A stretch of 64,000 nt of DNA from Streptomyces sp. AP-93. Lineage in GTDB: Bacteria > Actinomycetota > Actinomycetes > Streptomycetales > Streptomycetaceae. The stretch is taken from positions 434,001 to 498,000 of the forward strand of contig NZ_JALGBX010000002.1 of assembly GCF_022808175.1 (NCBI RefSeq). Reading direction: 5' to 3'. The notes under the pieces were generated by a model. That model was not told the DNA's origin. It did no database searches and was given only the letters and a program-made list of their open reading frames with translations. Of the stretch, positions 56,984-64,000 are shown one piece after another (position 1 is the first letter of the stretch; the number at the start of each line of letters is the position of its first letter). The position numbers and the translations under genes are program-made.

Positions 56984-58174
56984 ATGGACGCTCCGCCCAC
57001 CAGATCGGCAAGACGGGGGTCATCCCGGATACCGTCCGGGGACGGGGCGCCCGAGCCCTCCCCCGATGCCGTGCTCATCCGCCGGACCCTCGCGGAGATC
57101 GCACCCGTCGCCGACAAGGTGACCTCCTACTTCTACGCCGTCGTCTTCACGGGATACCCGGACCTCCGGGGGCTGTTCCCGGCTGCCATGGACGTGCAGC
57201 GCGACCGGCTGCTGAAGGCGCTGCTGACGGCCGCCGAGCACATCGACAACCCAGAGGTGCTCACCGCCTACCTGCGCAGGCTGGGCACGGGGCACCGCAA
57301 GTACGGAACCAGGCCCGAGCACTATCCGCCGGTGGGAGAGGCCCTGATCGCGGCGCTGGCCAAGTACGCGGAGGCCACCTGGGGGCCGGAGACCGAGGCC
57401 GCCTGGGTCCGGGCGTACACCGCGATCTCCCAGATCATGATCGACGCGGCGGCCGAGGACGAGCCCAAGGCGCCGCCGTGGTGGCACGCGGAGGTGGTCT
57501 CGCACGATCTGCGCACCTCGGACATCGCGGTGCTCACCGTCCGCCCCGACCAGCCCTACCCCTTCCTCGCGGGCCAGTACACGAGCCTGGAGACGCCGTG
57601 GTGGCCGCGGGTCTGGCGGCACTATTCCTTCGCCTCGGCGCCGCGCGCGGACGGGCTGCTGTCCTTCCACGTCAAGGCCGTTCCGGCGGGATGGGTCTCC
57701 AACGCGCTCGTCCGGCACGCCCGCCCCGGCGACGTGCTGCGGCTCGGGCCCCCGGCGGGATCGATGGTGGTGGACCACAGCACCGACAACGGGATGCTGT
57801 GCCTGGGTGGCGGCACGGGCATCGCCCCGATCAAAGCGCTGATCGAGGACGTGGCCGAGCACGGAGAGCGGCGCCCGGTGGAGGTGTTCTTCGGGGCGCG
57901 CAGCGACGACGACCTGTACGACAAGGACACGCTGCTGAGGCTGCAGCGCTCGCACCCCTGGCTGTCGGTGCGCCCGGTGGTCTGCGACGAGGGCCTGGCC
58001 GGACAACTGCCCCAGGCCGTCGGCACTCACGGGCCCTGGAGCTCGTACGACGCGTTCGTCTCGGGGCCGGCCGCGATGATCCGCAGTGGGGTGGACGCGC
58101 TGAAGAGGATCGGGATCCCCGGGGAGCGGATCCGGCACGACGAGGTGGAGGAACTGGCGGGCGTCGCCGGCTGA
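56984..58174 (+). CDS. hmp: Flavohaemoprotein (globin + FAD/NAD(P) reductase)
   Basis: 396 aa from the ATG at 56984 (GCGAGG upstream); an earlier ATG at 56963 is possible. The globin half keeps B10 Tyr (Y51), E7 Gln (Q72) and proximal His (H104 in GHRKYGTRPEHYPPVGEAL). The reductase half has RHYSFASAP (212-220) for FAD and GGGTGIAP (275-282) for NAD(P)H. These residues fit a nitric oxide dioxygenase. The first ~28 residues are a disordered extension. Streptomyces usually have two flavohaemoproteins controlled by NsrR; I found no clear NsrR site. Confidence 0.9.
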   Translation: MDAPPTRSARRGSSRIPSGDGAPEPSPDAVLIRRTLAEIAPVADKVTSYFYAVVFTGYPDLRGLFPAAMDVQRDRLLKALLTAAEHIDNPEVLTAYLRRLGTGHRKYGTRPEHYPPVGEALIAALAKYAEATWGPETEAAWVRAYTAISQIMIDAAAEDEPKAPPWWHAEVVSHDLRTSDIAVLTVRPDQPYPFLAGQYTSLETPWWPRVWRHYSFASAPRADGLLSFHVKAVPAGWVSNALVRHARPGDVLRLGPPAGSMVVDHSTDNGMLCLGGGTGIAPIKALIEDVAEHGERRPVEVFFGARSDDDLYDKDTLLRLQRSHPWLSVRPVVCDEGLAGQLPQAVGTHGPWSSYDAFVSGPAAMIRSGVDALKRIGIPGERIRHDEVEELAGVAG

Positions 58175-58203
58175 TTCCGACGGCGGCGCCCGCGTGCGGT
58201 GGG

Positions 58204-58683
58204 TCAGCCCAGGTCGGGGGCGTGCATCGCGCGCACGCCCTCGATGTTGCCGTCGAGGTAGTGGCGCAGGGACAGCGGGACGAGATGTACCGCGGCGATG
58301 CCTACGCGGCTGAAGGGCACGCGGACGATCTCGTACTCGCCCTCCGGCTCGTCGATCTCGGGGCCGTGCCGCTGACTGGGGTCCATGGATTCGAGATGGC
58401 AGACGAAGAAGTGCTGCACCTTGACGCCGGTCACTCCCCCGTCGGCGATGTGCTCGATGGTGTCGACGAAGCAGGGCACGACATCGGTGATCTTCGCGCC
58501 GAGTTCCTCGTGGAGTTCTCGGTGGAGGGCGTCGACGACGGTCAGGTCCGAGGGCTCCACGCCCCCGCCGGGGGTGAGCCAGTACGGGTCGACGCCGGGT
58601 TTGGTCCGCTTGATGAGGATCAGGTCGCCACCGTCGAGCAGGATCGCGCGGGCGGTGCGTTTGACCACTGGACGTTCGGTCAT
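58204..58683 (-). CDS. Nudix hydrolase
   Basis: 159 aa from the ATG at 58683. Nudix region GGGVEPSDLTVVDALHRELH-EELGA; the REL-x-EELG end is intact, but the usual E spaced seven before R is replaced by a D with one extra residue. It should still bind metal and cleave an X-linked nucleoside diphosphate. Follows the PLP enzyme by 118 bases. Confidence 0.87.
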   Translation of the reverse strand: MTERPVVKRTARAILLDGGDLILIKRTKPGVDPYWLTPGGGVEPSDLTVVDALHRELHEELGAKITDVVPCFVDTIEHIADGGVTGVKVQHFFVCHLESMDPSQRHGPEIDEPEGEYEIVRVPFSRVGIAAVHLVPLSLRHYLDGNIEGVRAMHAPDLG

Positions 58684-58801
58684 GGGAGAAGAGTGGCCCA
58701 GACTTCCGCTTCTGAAACGCGTGCCGGTGAAACCCGCCGGGCGGGGATCCGGGCGGTCCGAGCCGCAGGACGGCGTTCTCGGACCGCCTTCGGGCCTGCG
58801 G

Positions 58802-59965
58802 TCAGCTCTTCGCGGCCGCCAGGTCGAGTGCCCGCAGGACGTCCGTGACCAGGTCCTCGGTGTCCTCGGCCCCGGCGGAGAAGCGGATGAAGCCCTCCGG
58901 AACGTTGTCGCCGCCCCACCGTCGGCGGCGCTCCGCGGTGGACCGCACCCCGCCGAAACTGGTGGCGTCCTCGACGAGCCGCAGGGCGGCCATGAACCGT
59001 TCCGCGTGGGCCCGGTCGGGCAGGGTGAAGGAGACCACGGAGCCGAAGCCGCGCATCTGTCGCGAGGCCGTCTTGTGGGACGGGTCCGCCGGCAGGCCCG
59101 GGTAGCGCAGCCCGGTGACGTCGCCGCGGTCGGCCAGGGCCTCGGCGACGGCGAGCGCGTTGGCCCACTGGCGCTGGGCGCGCAGCTGGATGGTGGACAG
59201 GGACCGGTGGGCGAGCCAGGCCTCCATGGGGCCGGGAATCGCGCCGACCACCTTGCGCCAGCGGCGGATGCCCGCGGCGAGCCCGGCATCGCGGCAGACG
59301 ACGTACCCGAGCAGCAGGTCGCCGTGGCCGGTCAGGCCCTTGGTGCCGCTGGCCACCGAGAAGTCGGCACCCAGTTCGAGGGGGCGCTGTCCGAGCGGGG
59401 TCGCCAGGGTGTTGTCGACGGCGACGAGGGTTCCGCCGGCGTGCGCCGCGTCCACGAGGCGTCGTACGTCGCAGACGTCGAGCCCCGGGTTGGACGGGGT
59501 CTCCAGCCACAGCAGCCGGGCTCCGTCGAGAACCGCGAGCTGGGCGTCCTCGCCGGTGGGGGCGGTGCGCACGTGGACCCCGTAGGCCTCCAGCTGTTCC
59601 CGTACGAGGGGCAGCGCCTGGTAGCCGTCGTCGGGCAGGACGACGGTGTCGCCGGCGCGTGCCTGGGAGAGCAGGACGGCGGACACGGCGGCCATGCCGG
59701 AGGCGAAGACGACCGTGTCCACCCCGTCCAGGCCGGGGGCCTCCAGCTCCCCGATGGCCCGCTCCAGCAGGGTCCAGGTGGGGTTGGTGTCACGGCCGTA
59801 GGCGTAGGGGCCCTCGACGTCGCCGGGAAGGTGGAAGTGGGCGGCGAAGACGGGGCCGGGCAGCGGCGGCTCGTTCTTGACGGGCTCCGGCAGACCGGCG
59901 CGGACGGCGACGGTGCCGTCGCCGAGCCGCTCGGACGTCGCGGGCACGGGGCCGGGGGCGTTCAT
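58802..59965 (-). CDS. Cys/Met-metabolism PLP enzyme (cystathionine gamma-synthase/lyase family)
   Basis: 387 aa from the ATG at 59965, which overlaps the stop of the phosphatase gene. YGRDTNPT (56-63), PLP lysine K209 in SGTKGLTGHGD, TPSNPGLDVCDV. Cannot be split between synthase and lyase from the sequence. Position in the operon with a low-Mr phosphatase and Nudix hydrolase gives no clear pathway. Confidence 0.9.
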   Translation of the reverse strand: MNAPGPVPATSERLGDGTVAVRAGLPEPVKNEPPLPGPVFAAHFHLPGDVEGPYAYGRDTNPTWTLLERAIGELEAPGLDGVDTVVFASGMAAVSAVLLSQARAGDTVVLPDDGYQALPLVREQLEAYGVHVRTAPTGEDAQLAVLDGARLLWLETPSNPGLDVCDVRRLVDAAHAGGTLVAVDNTLATPLGQRPLELGADFSVASGTKGLTGHGDLLLGYVVCRDAGLAAGIRRWRKVVGAIPGPMEAWLAHRSLSTIQLRAQRQWANALAVAEALADRGDVTGLRYPGLPADPSHKTASRQMRGFGSVVSFTLPDRAHAERFMAALRLVEDATSFGGVRSTAERRRRWGGDNVPEGFIRFSAGAEDTEDLVTDVLRALDLAAAKS

Positions 59966-60453
59966 GGGGTGTGCTCCTTCACGGCTTCGCTTACGGCGGC
60001 CAGCAGGCCGGGGCTCGCCGACTCGACCAGGTGCAGGCACTCCTCGAATCCGTCGAGGGGGCCGTAGTAGGGGTCAGGTACGTCGGTCTGCGTGGCGGAG
60101 GCGGCCGGATCGTAGGACCGCAGCAGCCGGACCTTGGCAGCGTCCTGAGGGGTGGGGGCGAGCGCTCTGAGGGCGCGCAGGTGCCCGGCGTCGAGTGCGA
60201 TGACGAGGTCGAGGCCGGCGAACCAGGAGGCCCGGAACTGCCGGGCCCGGTGGCCCGGCTCGTACCCGGCGGCCTCCAGGACGGCTGCGGCGCGCGGGTC
60301 GGCCCCGTCCCCCTCGTGCCAGCCGCCGGTGCCGGCGCTGTCGACCTCGACCAGGCCCGAGAGCCCGGCGTCCGCCACATGGGAGCGGAAGACGGACTCG
60401 GCCATGGGCGAGCGGCAGATGTTGCCGGTGCAGACGAAGCACACGCGGTACAT
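59962..60453 (-). CDS. ptpA: Low-molecular-weight protein tyrosine phosphatase
   Basis: 163 aa. P-loop C8-TGNIC-R14-S15 at the N-terminus and catalytic acid in D127-PYYG. It is the homologue of S. coelicolor PtpA, which affects secondary metabolism. ATGA overlap with the PLP-enzyme gene. Follows the four-TM gene by 12 bases. Confidence 0.94.
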   Translation of the reverse strand: MYRVCFVCTGNICRSPMAESVFRSHVADAGLSGLVEVDSAGTGGWHEGDGADPRAAAVLEAAGYEPGHRARQFRASWFAGLDLVIALDAGHLRALRALAPTPQDAAKVRLLRSYDPAASATQTDVPDPYYGPLDGFEECLHLVESASPGLLAAVSEAVKEHTP

Positions 60454-60465
60454 GGGCGCCCGGCT

Positions 60466-60849
60466 TTAGTTCTTGTCGGGCAGGACCATGTTCAGGGCCC
60501 AGGAGACGACGGAGATGATCAGGGCGCCGACGATCGCCGACCAGAAGAAGTCGTTGACGTGGAAGCTGAGTTCGAACTGCTTCGCCAGCCATGAGGTCAG
60601 CAGCAGCATCGCCGCGTTCACCACGATGGTGAAGAGGCCGAGGGTGAGGACGAACAGGGGCAGCGAGAGCAGCCTCACCACGGGCTTGACGATGAGGTTG
60701 ACCAGGCCGAAGATCAGCGCGACCAGGATCAGGGAGAGCGCTTGGTGGCCCGTGCTGCTGTCGTCGTCCAGCGTGATGCCTGAGACGAGCCAGATGGCGA
60801 CGCCCAGGGCTGCCGCGTTGGCGAGGGTCTTGACTACGAAATTCGTCAT
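60466..60849 (-). CDS. Four-helix membrane protein (phage-holin-4/DUF360 family)
   Basis: 127 aa. Four helices (ANAAALGVAIWLVSGITL, LSLILVALIFGLVNLIVKPV, LPLFVLTLGLFTIVVNAAML, AIVGALIISVVSWALNMV) and the PVVRLLSLPLFVLTLGL signature. Despite the name it is a housekeeping actinobacterial membrane protein of unknown role, not a prophage gene. ATG start, diverges from the cupin. Confidence 0.9.
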   Translation of the reverse strand: MTNFVVKTLANAAALGVAIWLVSGITLDDDSSTGHQALSLILVALIFGLVNLIVKPVVRLLSLPLFVLTLGLFTIVVNAAMLLLTSWLAKQFELSFHVNDFFWSAIVGALIISVVSWALNMVLPDKN

Positions 60850-60939
60850 GTGTCTGATCGTTGCAGAGAAGGTCCCGGTGGAACATCAGCTGATCTGCGG
60901 ATGCTCGCCGGACGAGAGAGCACAAGGGGTACGAAGAGG

Positions 60940-61257
60940 ATGAAGGCCTTCCGGCTGGACGAGCTCGAGGCCGAGCGGGCCGCGAACGAGGGTGCCTACC
61001 TGCAGTTCCTGCGCGAGCGGAACATGTCGGTCGGGCTGTACGCGCTGGACGCCGGGCAGAACGATCCCCAACAGCCGCACGGCCAGGACGAGGTGTACTT
61101 CGTCGTCAGCGGCCGGGCTTCGATCACCGTCGGCGAGGAGACGACGATGGTCGCCAACGGGAGCGTGGTCTACGTGCCGGCCGGGGTGCCGCACAAGTTC
61201 CACCACATCACCGAGAACCTGAAGGTAATGGTCGTCTTCTCTCCGCCGGAAGGGTGA
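60940..61257 (+). CDS. Single-domain cupin protein
   Basis: 105 aa from the ATG at 60940. Cupin motifs: PHGQDEVYFVVSGRASITVG and PAGVPHKFHHITENLKVM, with metal-binding His/Glu residues in place. Small cupins bind a metal and act as isomerases, dioxygenases or sensors; this one is not assignable. Confidence 0.88.
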   Translation: MKAFRLDELEAERAANEGAYLQFLRERNMSVGLYALDAGQNDPQQPHGQDEVYFVVSGRASITVGEETTMVANGSVVYVPAGVPHKFHHITENLKVMVVFSPPEG

Positions 61258-61411
61258 ACGGACTCGGGGCTGAGGGTCCGGGGCCCCGTCCCCCTAGGGG
61301 TCGGATCAGGGGACTACGGGGGCTCGCGGGCCCCCGCCGGGGGCCGTGGCCTCCTAGCATCGAGAGCAGGAGTTCACCGGCTAGACGGACTAGGAAGAAG
61401 AGGTCGAGGAC

Positions 61412-61639
61412 ATGGAAGGCATCCGAGGGATATTCGAGGGCATGCCCTGGTGGGTCAAGTGGGTCGCCGTCCCGCTGCTGGTGCTGTTCGTCTTCGGTGG
61501 TGTGATCACCAGCATCATCGGTGCGCTGATCGGCTTCCTCTTCAAGGCGCTGCTCCTCGTGGCCCTCGTCGGAGGCCTGATCTTCGTCGTCCGGAAGTTC
61601 AAGGGCACCGAGTCGAAGTCCTCCGCCGGGGAGTGGTAG
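61412..61639 (+). CDS. DUF5326 small membrane protein
   Basis: 75 aa. MEGIRGIFEGMPWWVKWVAV, then two hydrophobic segments and a basic VVRKFKGTESKSS tail. The family is restricted to Streptomyces and relatives and has no known function. AGGAAGAAGAGG upstream gives a good ribosome site. Confidence 0.85.
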   Translation: MEGIRGIFEGMPWWVKWVAVPLLVLFVFGGVITSIIGALIGFLFKALLLVALVGGLIFVVRKFKGTESKSSAGEW

Positions 61640-61921
61640 AACTGGCGCAACCAGGGTCACAGTGGGATTAACCCAGCTGAGGGAACGCGAAGCGCTAAAC
61701 CGCTCACAGCCCGGGAATCGGCGGATAGAGTGGCAATCTGTGCCGTTCCCTGGGCACCGAACGCCGGTACTGCCGCTCTGACCTGCGGTTCTTTGTTACA
61801 GCCGCCGAGCACGACCCCCAGGAGTCACGGCACACGCGGGGGCGGCCCCCGCAGGGCGGGCCCCCCCAAGGCTCGCCGCCACGCCTGGGGGTGAGCTTTG
61901 TCTTCGGTTCACAATGCCGGT

Positions 61922-62668
61922 GTGCCGACTCTGATCGGTTCGGTGCAGCGGGCACTGAGGCTGCTCGAAGCGGTGGGTTCCCATAGTGAGGGAGCCCCGG
62001 CGAAACAACTGGCGCGCGAGGCCGGGCTCCCGCTTCCCACCGCGTACCACCTGCTGCGCACCCTGACGCACGAGGGCTATCTGCGACGGGAGAGCGGGGT
62101 CTTCGTCCTGGGGGACGCCGCGGGCCGTCTGGCCGGTGGCGGGCTTCAGCAGAAACGTCGCAGCATGATCGTCGACTCCCTCGCACACTTCCGCGACGCG
62201 GTCGGGGCCCCCGTCTACTTCGCGGTCTACCGCGAGGGTGAAATCGAGGTCGTGGGTGTCTCGGACACCCCGGCGAACCCGGCGTGCGAAGAGTGGGCCG
62301 ATTTCCGCGAGACCGGGCACGCGCACGCGATCGGGCAGTGCCTGCTCGGCCAGCTCGACGAGAAGGCCCGCAAGGACTACTACGACCGTCACCCGGTCGA
62401 GGCCATCACCGCCTACACCGTGCGGGATCTGGCGGCTCTGGAGCAGCGGATCGGCTCCATGGAGCGGATGCAACCGGTGACCGAGCGGCAGGAGTACGCC
62501 CTGGGCACGGTGTGCGCGGCCATCCCCATCACGGCCGGCGACACCGCCGCGACCATGGCGATTTCTCTTCCTCTGAACCAAGAAGACCGATTGCTGTATG
62601 CGGTCGATCGGCTACGGAGTGAAGTAGGCGCGCTGTTGAGCACCCTCTCGTTCTCTATCAGTATCTGA
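61922..62668 (+). CDS. ssgR: IclR-type activator SsgR
   Basis: 248 aa from the GTG at 61922; an in-frame TTG at 61898 is also possible. IclR HTH at the N-terminus (TLIGSVQRALRLLEAV, AKQLAREAGLPLPTAYHLLR) and an effector domain (IVDSLAHFRDAVGAPVYFAV, GHAHAIGQCLLGQL). In Streptomyces SsgR activates ssgA, the next gene. CACAAT six bases before the GTG could make it leaderless. Confidence 0.93.
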   Translation: MPTLIGSVQRALRLLEAVGSHSEGAPAKQLAREAGLPLPTAYHLLRTLTHEGYLRRESGVFVLGDAAGRLAGGGLQQKRRSMIVDSLAHFRDAVGAPVYFAVYREGEIEVVGVSDTPANPACEEWADFRETGHAHAIGQCLLGQLDEKARKDYYDRHPVEAITAYTVRDLAALEQRIGSMERMQPVTERQEYALGTVCAAIPITAGDTAATMAISLPLNQEDRLLYAVDRLRSEVGALLSTLSFSISI

Positions 62669-62704
62669 AAACTCACTCCTTGTGATCTGCAAGCGCTTCC
62701 ACCA

Positions 62705-62717
62705 CTCTTGTCAAGAG
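62705..62717. promoter_or_regulatory. Possible SsgR operator in the ssgA promoter
   Basis: Palindrome CTCTTG-T-CAAGAG 49 bases before the ssgA ATG. IclR regulators bind such dyads. Assignment to SsgR is inference. Confidence 0.4.
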
Positions 62718-62765
62718 GGCCTTGGGGGATCATTCCTGGCCACTTCCACTACAGCGGGGTAGGCA

Positions 62766-63215
62766 ATGCGCGAGTCGGTACAGGCAGAGGTCATGATGAG
62801 TTTCCTCGTTTCCGAGGAGCTCTCGTTCCGGATCCCGGTGGAACTCCGGTACGACGCTCGTGACCCCTACGCAGTCCGCCTGACGTTCCACCTTCCCGGA
62901 GATGCGCCCGTGACCTGGGCGTTCGGCCGGGAGCTCCTTCTGGACGGCATCAACAAGCCGTGCGGTGACGGCGATGTCCACATCGCCCCGACCGATCCGG
63001 AGGAACTGTCCGATGTCCACATCCGGCTGCAAGTAGGCGCAGACCGGGCACTCTTCCGCGCGAGCGCGGCGCCACTCGTGGCGTTCCTCGACCGCACCGA
63101 CCGGATCGTCCCGCTCGGCCAGGAGCGCAACCTCGGGGATTTCGAGGAGAACCTCGACGAGGCGCTCGACAAGATCCTCGCCGAGTCGCAGCAGAACGAG
63201 CAGAACGCGGGCTGA
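62766..63215 (+). CDS. ssgA: Sporulation-specific cell division activator SsgA
   Basis: 149 aa. MRESVQAEVMMSFLVSEELS and FHLPGDAPVTWAFGRELLL match SsgA almost throughout; the C-terminus is longer than in S. coelicolor (136 aa). SsgA localises cell division and triggers sporulation septa. ATG start, GGGGTAGG upstream. Activated by ssgR immediately upstream. The presence of the pair marks the window as Streptomyces-type. Confidence 0.97.
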   Translation: MRESVQAEVMMSFLVSEELSFRIPVELRYDARDPYAVRLTFHLPGDAPVTWAFGRELLLDGINKPCGDGDVHIAPTDPEELSDVHIRLQVGADRALFRASAAPLVAFLDRTDRIVPLGQERNLGDFEENLDEALDKILAESQQNEQNAG

Positions 63216-63266
63216 CCGGAGCCCGGCCGGACGCCTGCTGACCAGGGCCTGCCGGCACGCACCAAC

Positions 63267-63317
63267 TGCATCACCGCACCACCTGCACCACTGCACCACT
63301 TGCATCACTGCATCTAC
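63267..63317. repeat. Three imperfect 17-bp repeats downstream of ssgA
   Basis: TGCATCACCGCACCACC, TGCACCACTGCACCACT and TGCATCACTGCATCTAC in direct series, consensus TGCAYCACYGCAYCACY, 51 bases past the ssgA stop. Confidence 0.8.
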
Positions 63318-63325
63318 GCACCACG

Positions 63326-63349
63326 GCTCAGCGTGCCGACGCGCTGAGC
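63326..63349. terminator. Terminator between ssgA and the YibE/F-like gene
   Basis: GCTCAGCG (63326-63333) pairs with CGCTGAGC (63342-63349) between two converging genes. Confidence 0.6.
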
Positions 63350-63419
63350 GCTCCACCTTGCCGTTCCTCACGACCGGCCGTGCGCGCGAACTGACCAGTC
63401 GCGCCCGCCGGTCCGCCTT

Positions 63420-64000
63420 TCAGCGCTTGCGTCGCCGACCCCGGCCGGCGCGGAGCGGCCCCGAGGCCGCTGTGGCCGCCGGGGATCCCGCGCGGTCGGC
63501 GGACACCACCAGCGCGGCCAGTGCCGTCGTCACGGGTACCGAGGCGACCAGTCCGATCGAGCCCACGAGGGTTCGTACGATCTCTTCCGCGACCAGCTCG
63601 CTGTTGGCCACCGAACCCATGCTGCTGTTCGCGATCGAGAACAAGAGGAGCAGTGGCAACGCCGCGCCCGCGTACGCCAGTACCAGGGTGTTCACCACCG
63701 ACGCGATGTGGTCGCGCCCGATGCGGATGCCCGCCCGGTAGAGCCCGCGCGGGCCCATTGACGGGTCTGCCTGGTGGAGTTCCCACACCGCCGAGGTCTG
63801 AGTGACGGTCACGTCGTCGAGTACGCCGAGCGATCCGATGATGACACCCGCAAGCAGCAAACCGCTCATGTCGATGTCCGGGTAGAGCCCGTGGATCAGC
63901 CCGGTGTTGTCGTCCGTGTTGCCGCTGAGGAACGCCCAGTCGATGAACAGCGAGCCCAGCAGGCCGATCAGCAGCAGCGAGATGATGGTGCCGAGGACCG
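63420..64000 (-). CDS. YibE/F-like membrane protein, C-terminal part
   Basis: The gene runs off the right edge; 193 codons are visible. Helices TIISLLLIGLLGSLFIDWAF, LLAGVIIGSLGVLDDVTVTQ and TLVLAYAGAALPLLLLFSI, with the conserved GVLDDVTVTQTSAVWEL motif of the YibE/F family. Ends in basic GRGRRRKR. Function unknown. Confidence 0.85.
   Translation of the reverse strand, partial: VLGTIISLLLIGLLGSLFIDWAFLSGNTDDNTGLIHGLYPDIDMSGLLLAGVIIGSLGVLDDVTVTQTSAVWELHQADPSMGPRGLYRAGIRIGRDHIASVVNTLVLAYAGAALPLLLLFSIANSSMGSVANSELVAEEIVRTLVGSIGLVASVPVTTALAALVVSADRAGSPAATAASGPLRAGRGRRRKR

Noticed and set aside
60466-60849. Prophage remnant (holin)
   Set aside because: The family name is historical; no other phage gene is present, and the gene lies in a housekeeping operon.
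63267-63317. CRISPR array
   Set aside because: Repeats are adjacent without spacers and no cas gene is nearby.

Overview
The window reads as the chromosomal origin region of a Streptomyces (Streptomycetaceae). Evidence: very high G+C with third-position bias, frequent GTG/TTG starts, an oriC between dnaA and dnaN packed with degenerate DnaA boxes, ten ParB sites (core GTTTCACGTGAAAC), FemX, and at the right edge the Streptomyces sporulation genes ssgR and ssgA. The gene order matches the conserved Streptomyces core from gyrA to ssgA. I saw no insertion sequence, prophage, CRISPR array, rRNA or secondary-metabolite cluster.

Layout. 1-5.7 kb: a partial LysE-type exporter diverging from a MocR-type regulator with a palindromic operator between them; tRNA-Ala(UGC); a helix-turn-helix protein next to a membrane Ser/Thr kinase; an unknown surface-anchored protein; a DLW-39 mini-protein; tRNA-Ile(GAU). 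5.8-18.3 kb, all leftward from the origin: DUF3566 protein, gyrA, gyrB, dciA (DUF721), recF, gnd, dnaN, oriC, dnaA. 18.7-25.2 kb, rightward: rpmH, rnpA, yidD, yidC, jag, rsmG, parA, parB, an acetyltransferase. 25.3-34.8 kb, leftward: trxA, trxB, anti-sigma, sigM, pseudokinase, murJ, DUF6049 protein (same order as the murJ-sigM-trx cluster of mycobacteria). 35-39.7 kb: CCA-adding enzyme, MFS protein, inositol-phosphate synthase and PadR regulator. 39.9-46.7 kb, envelope genes: class A PBP, GT87-type glycosyltransferase, alanine-racemase-like protein, FemX, small membrane protein. 46.9-53.5 kb: rpsF-ssb-rpsR-rplI, MATE exporter, dnaB, serine hydrolase. 53.5-60.9 kb, accessory metabolism: winged-helix protein, two GNAT proteins, HAD phosphatase, flavohaemoprotein, Nudix, Cys/Met-type PLP enzyme, low-Mr phosphatase, four-TM protein. 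60.9-64 kb: cupin, DUF5326 protein, ssgR, ssgA, partial YibE/F-like membrane protein.

How it works together. Initiation (DnaA, DnaN, DnaB, DciA, SSB, RecF, gyrase) and segregation (ParA, ParB, parS) genes surround the origin. Perfect TTGTCCACA DnaA boxes are absent from oriC but occur upstream of dnaA, parA and dnaB, which suggests a DnaA-responsive regulon. A second theme is envelope assembly (MurJ, pseudokinase, PBP, FemX, SsgA). The most unusual local signals are parS sites written into protein-coding sequence as a V-S-R-E-T peptide, a 36-bp perfect palindrome that is both parS and the end of a gene, period-8 CTGA repeats starting at two stop codons, and a possible leaderless upstream ORF whose stop overlaps the ribosome site of the PBP gene. 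I found no clearly new multi-gene system; most of the window is conserved core.
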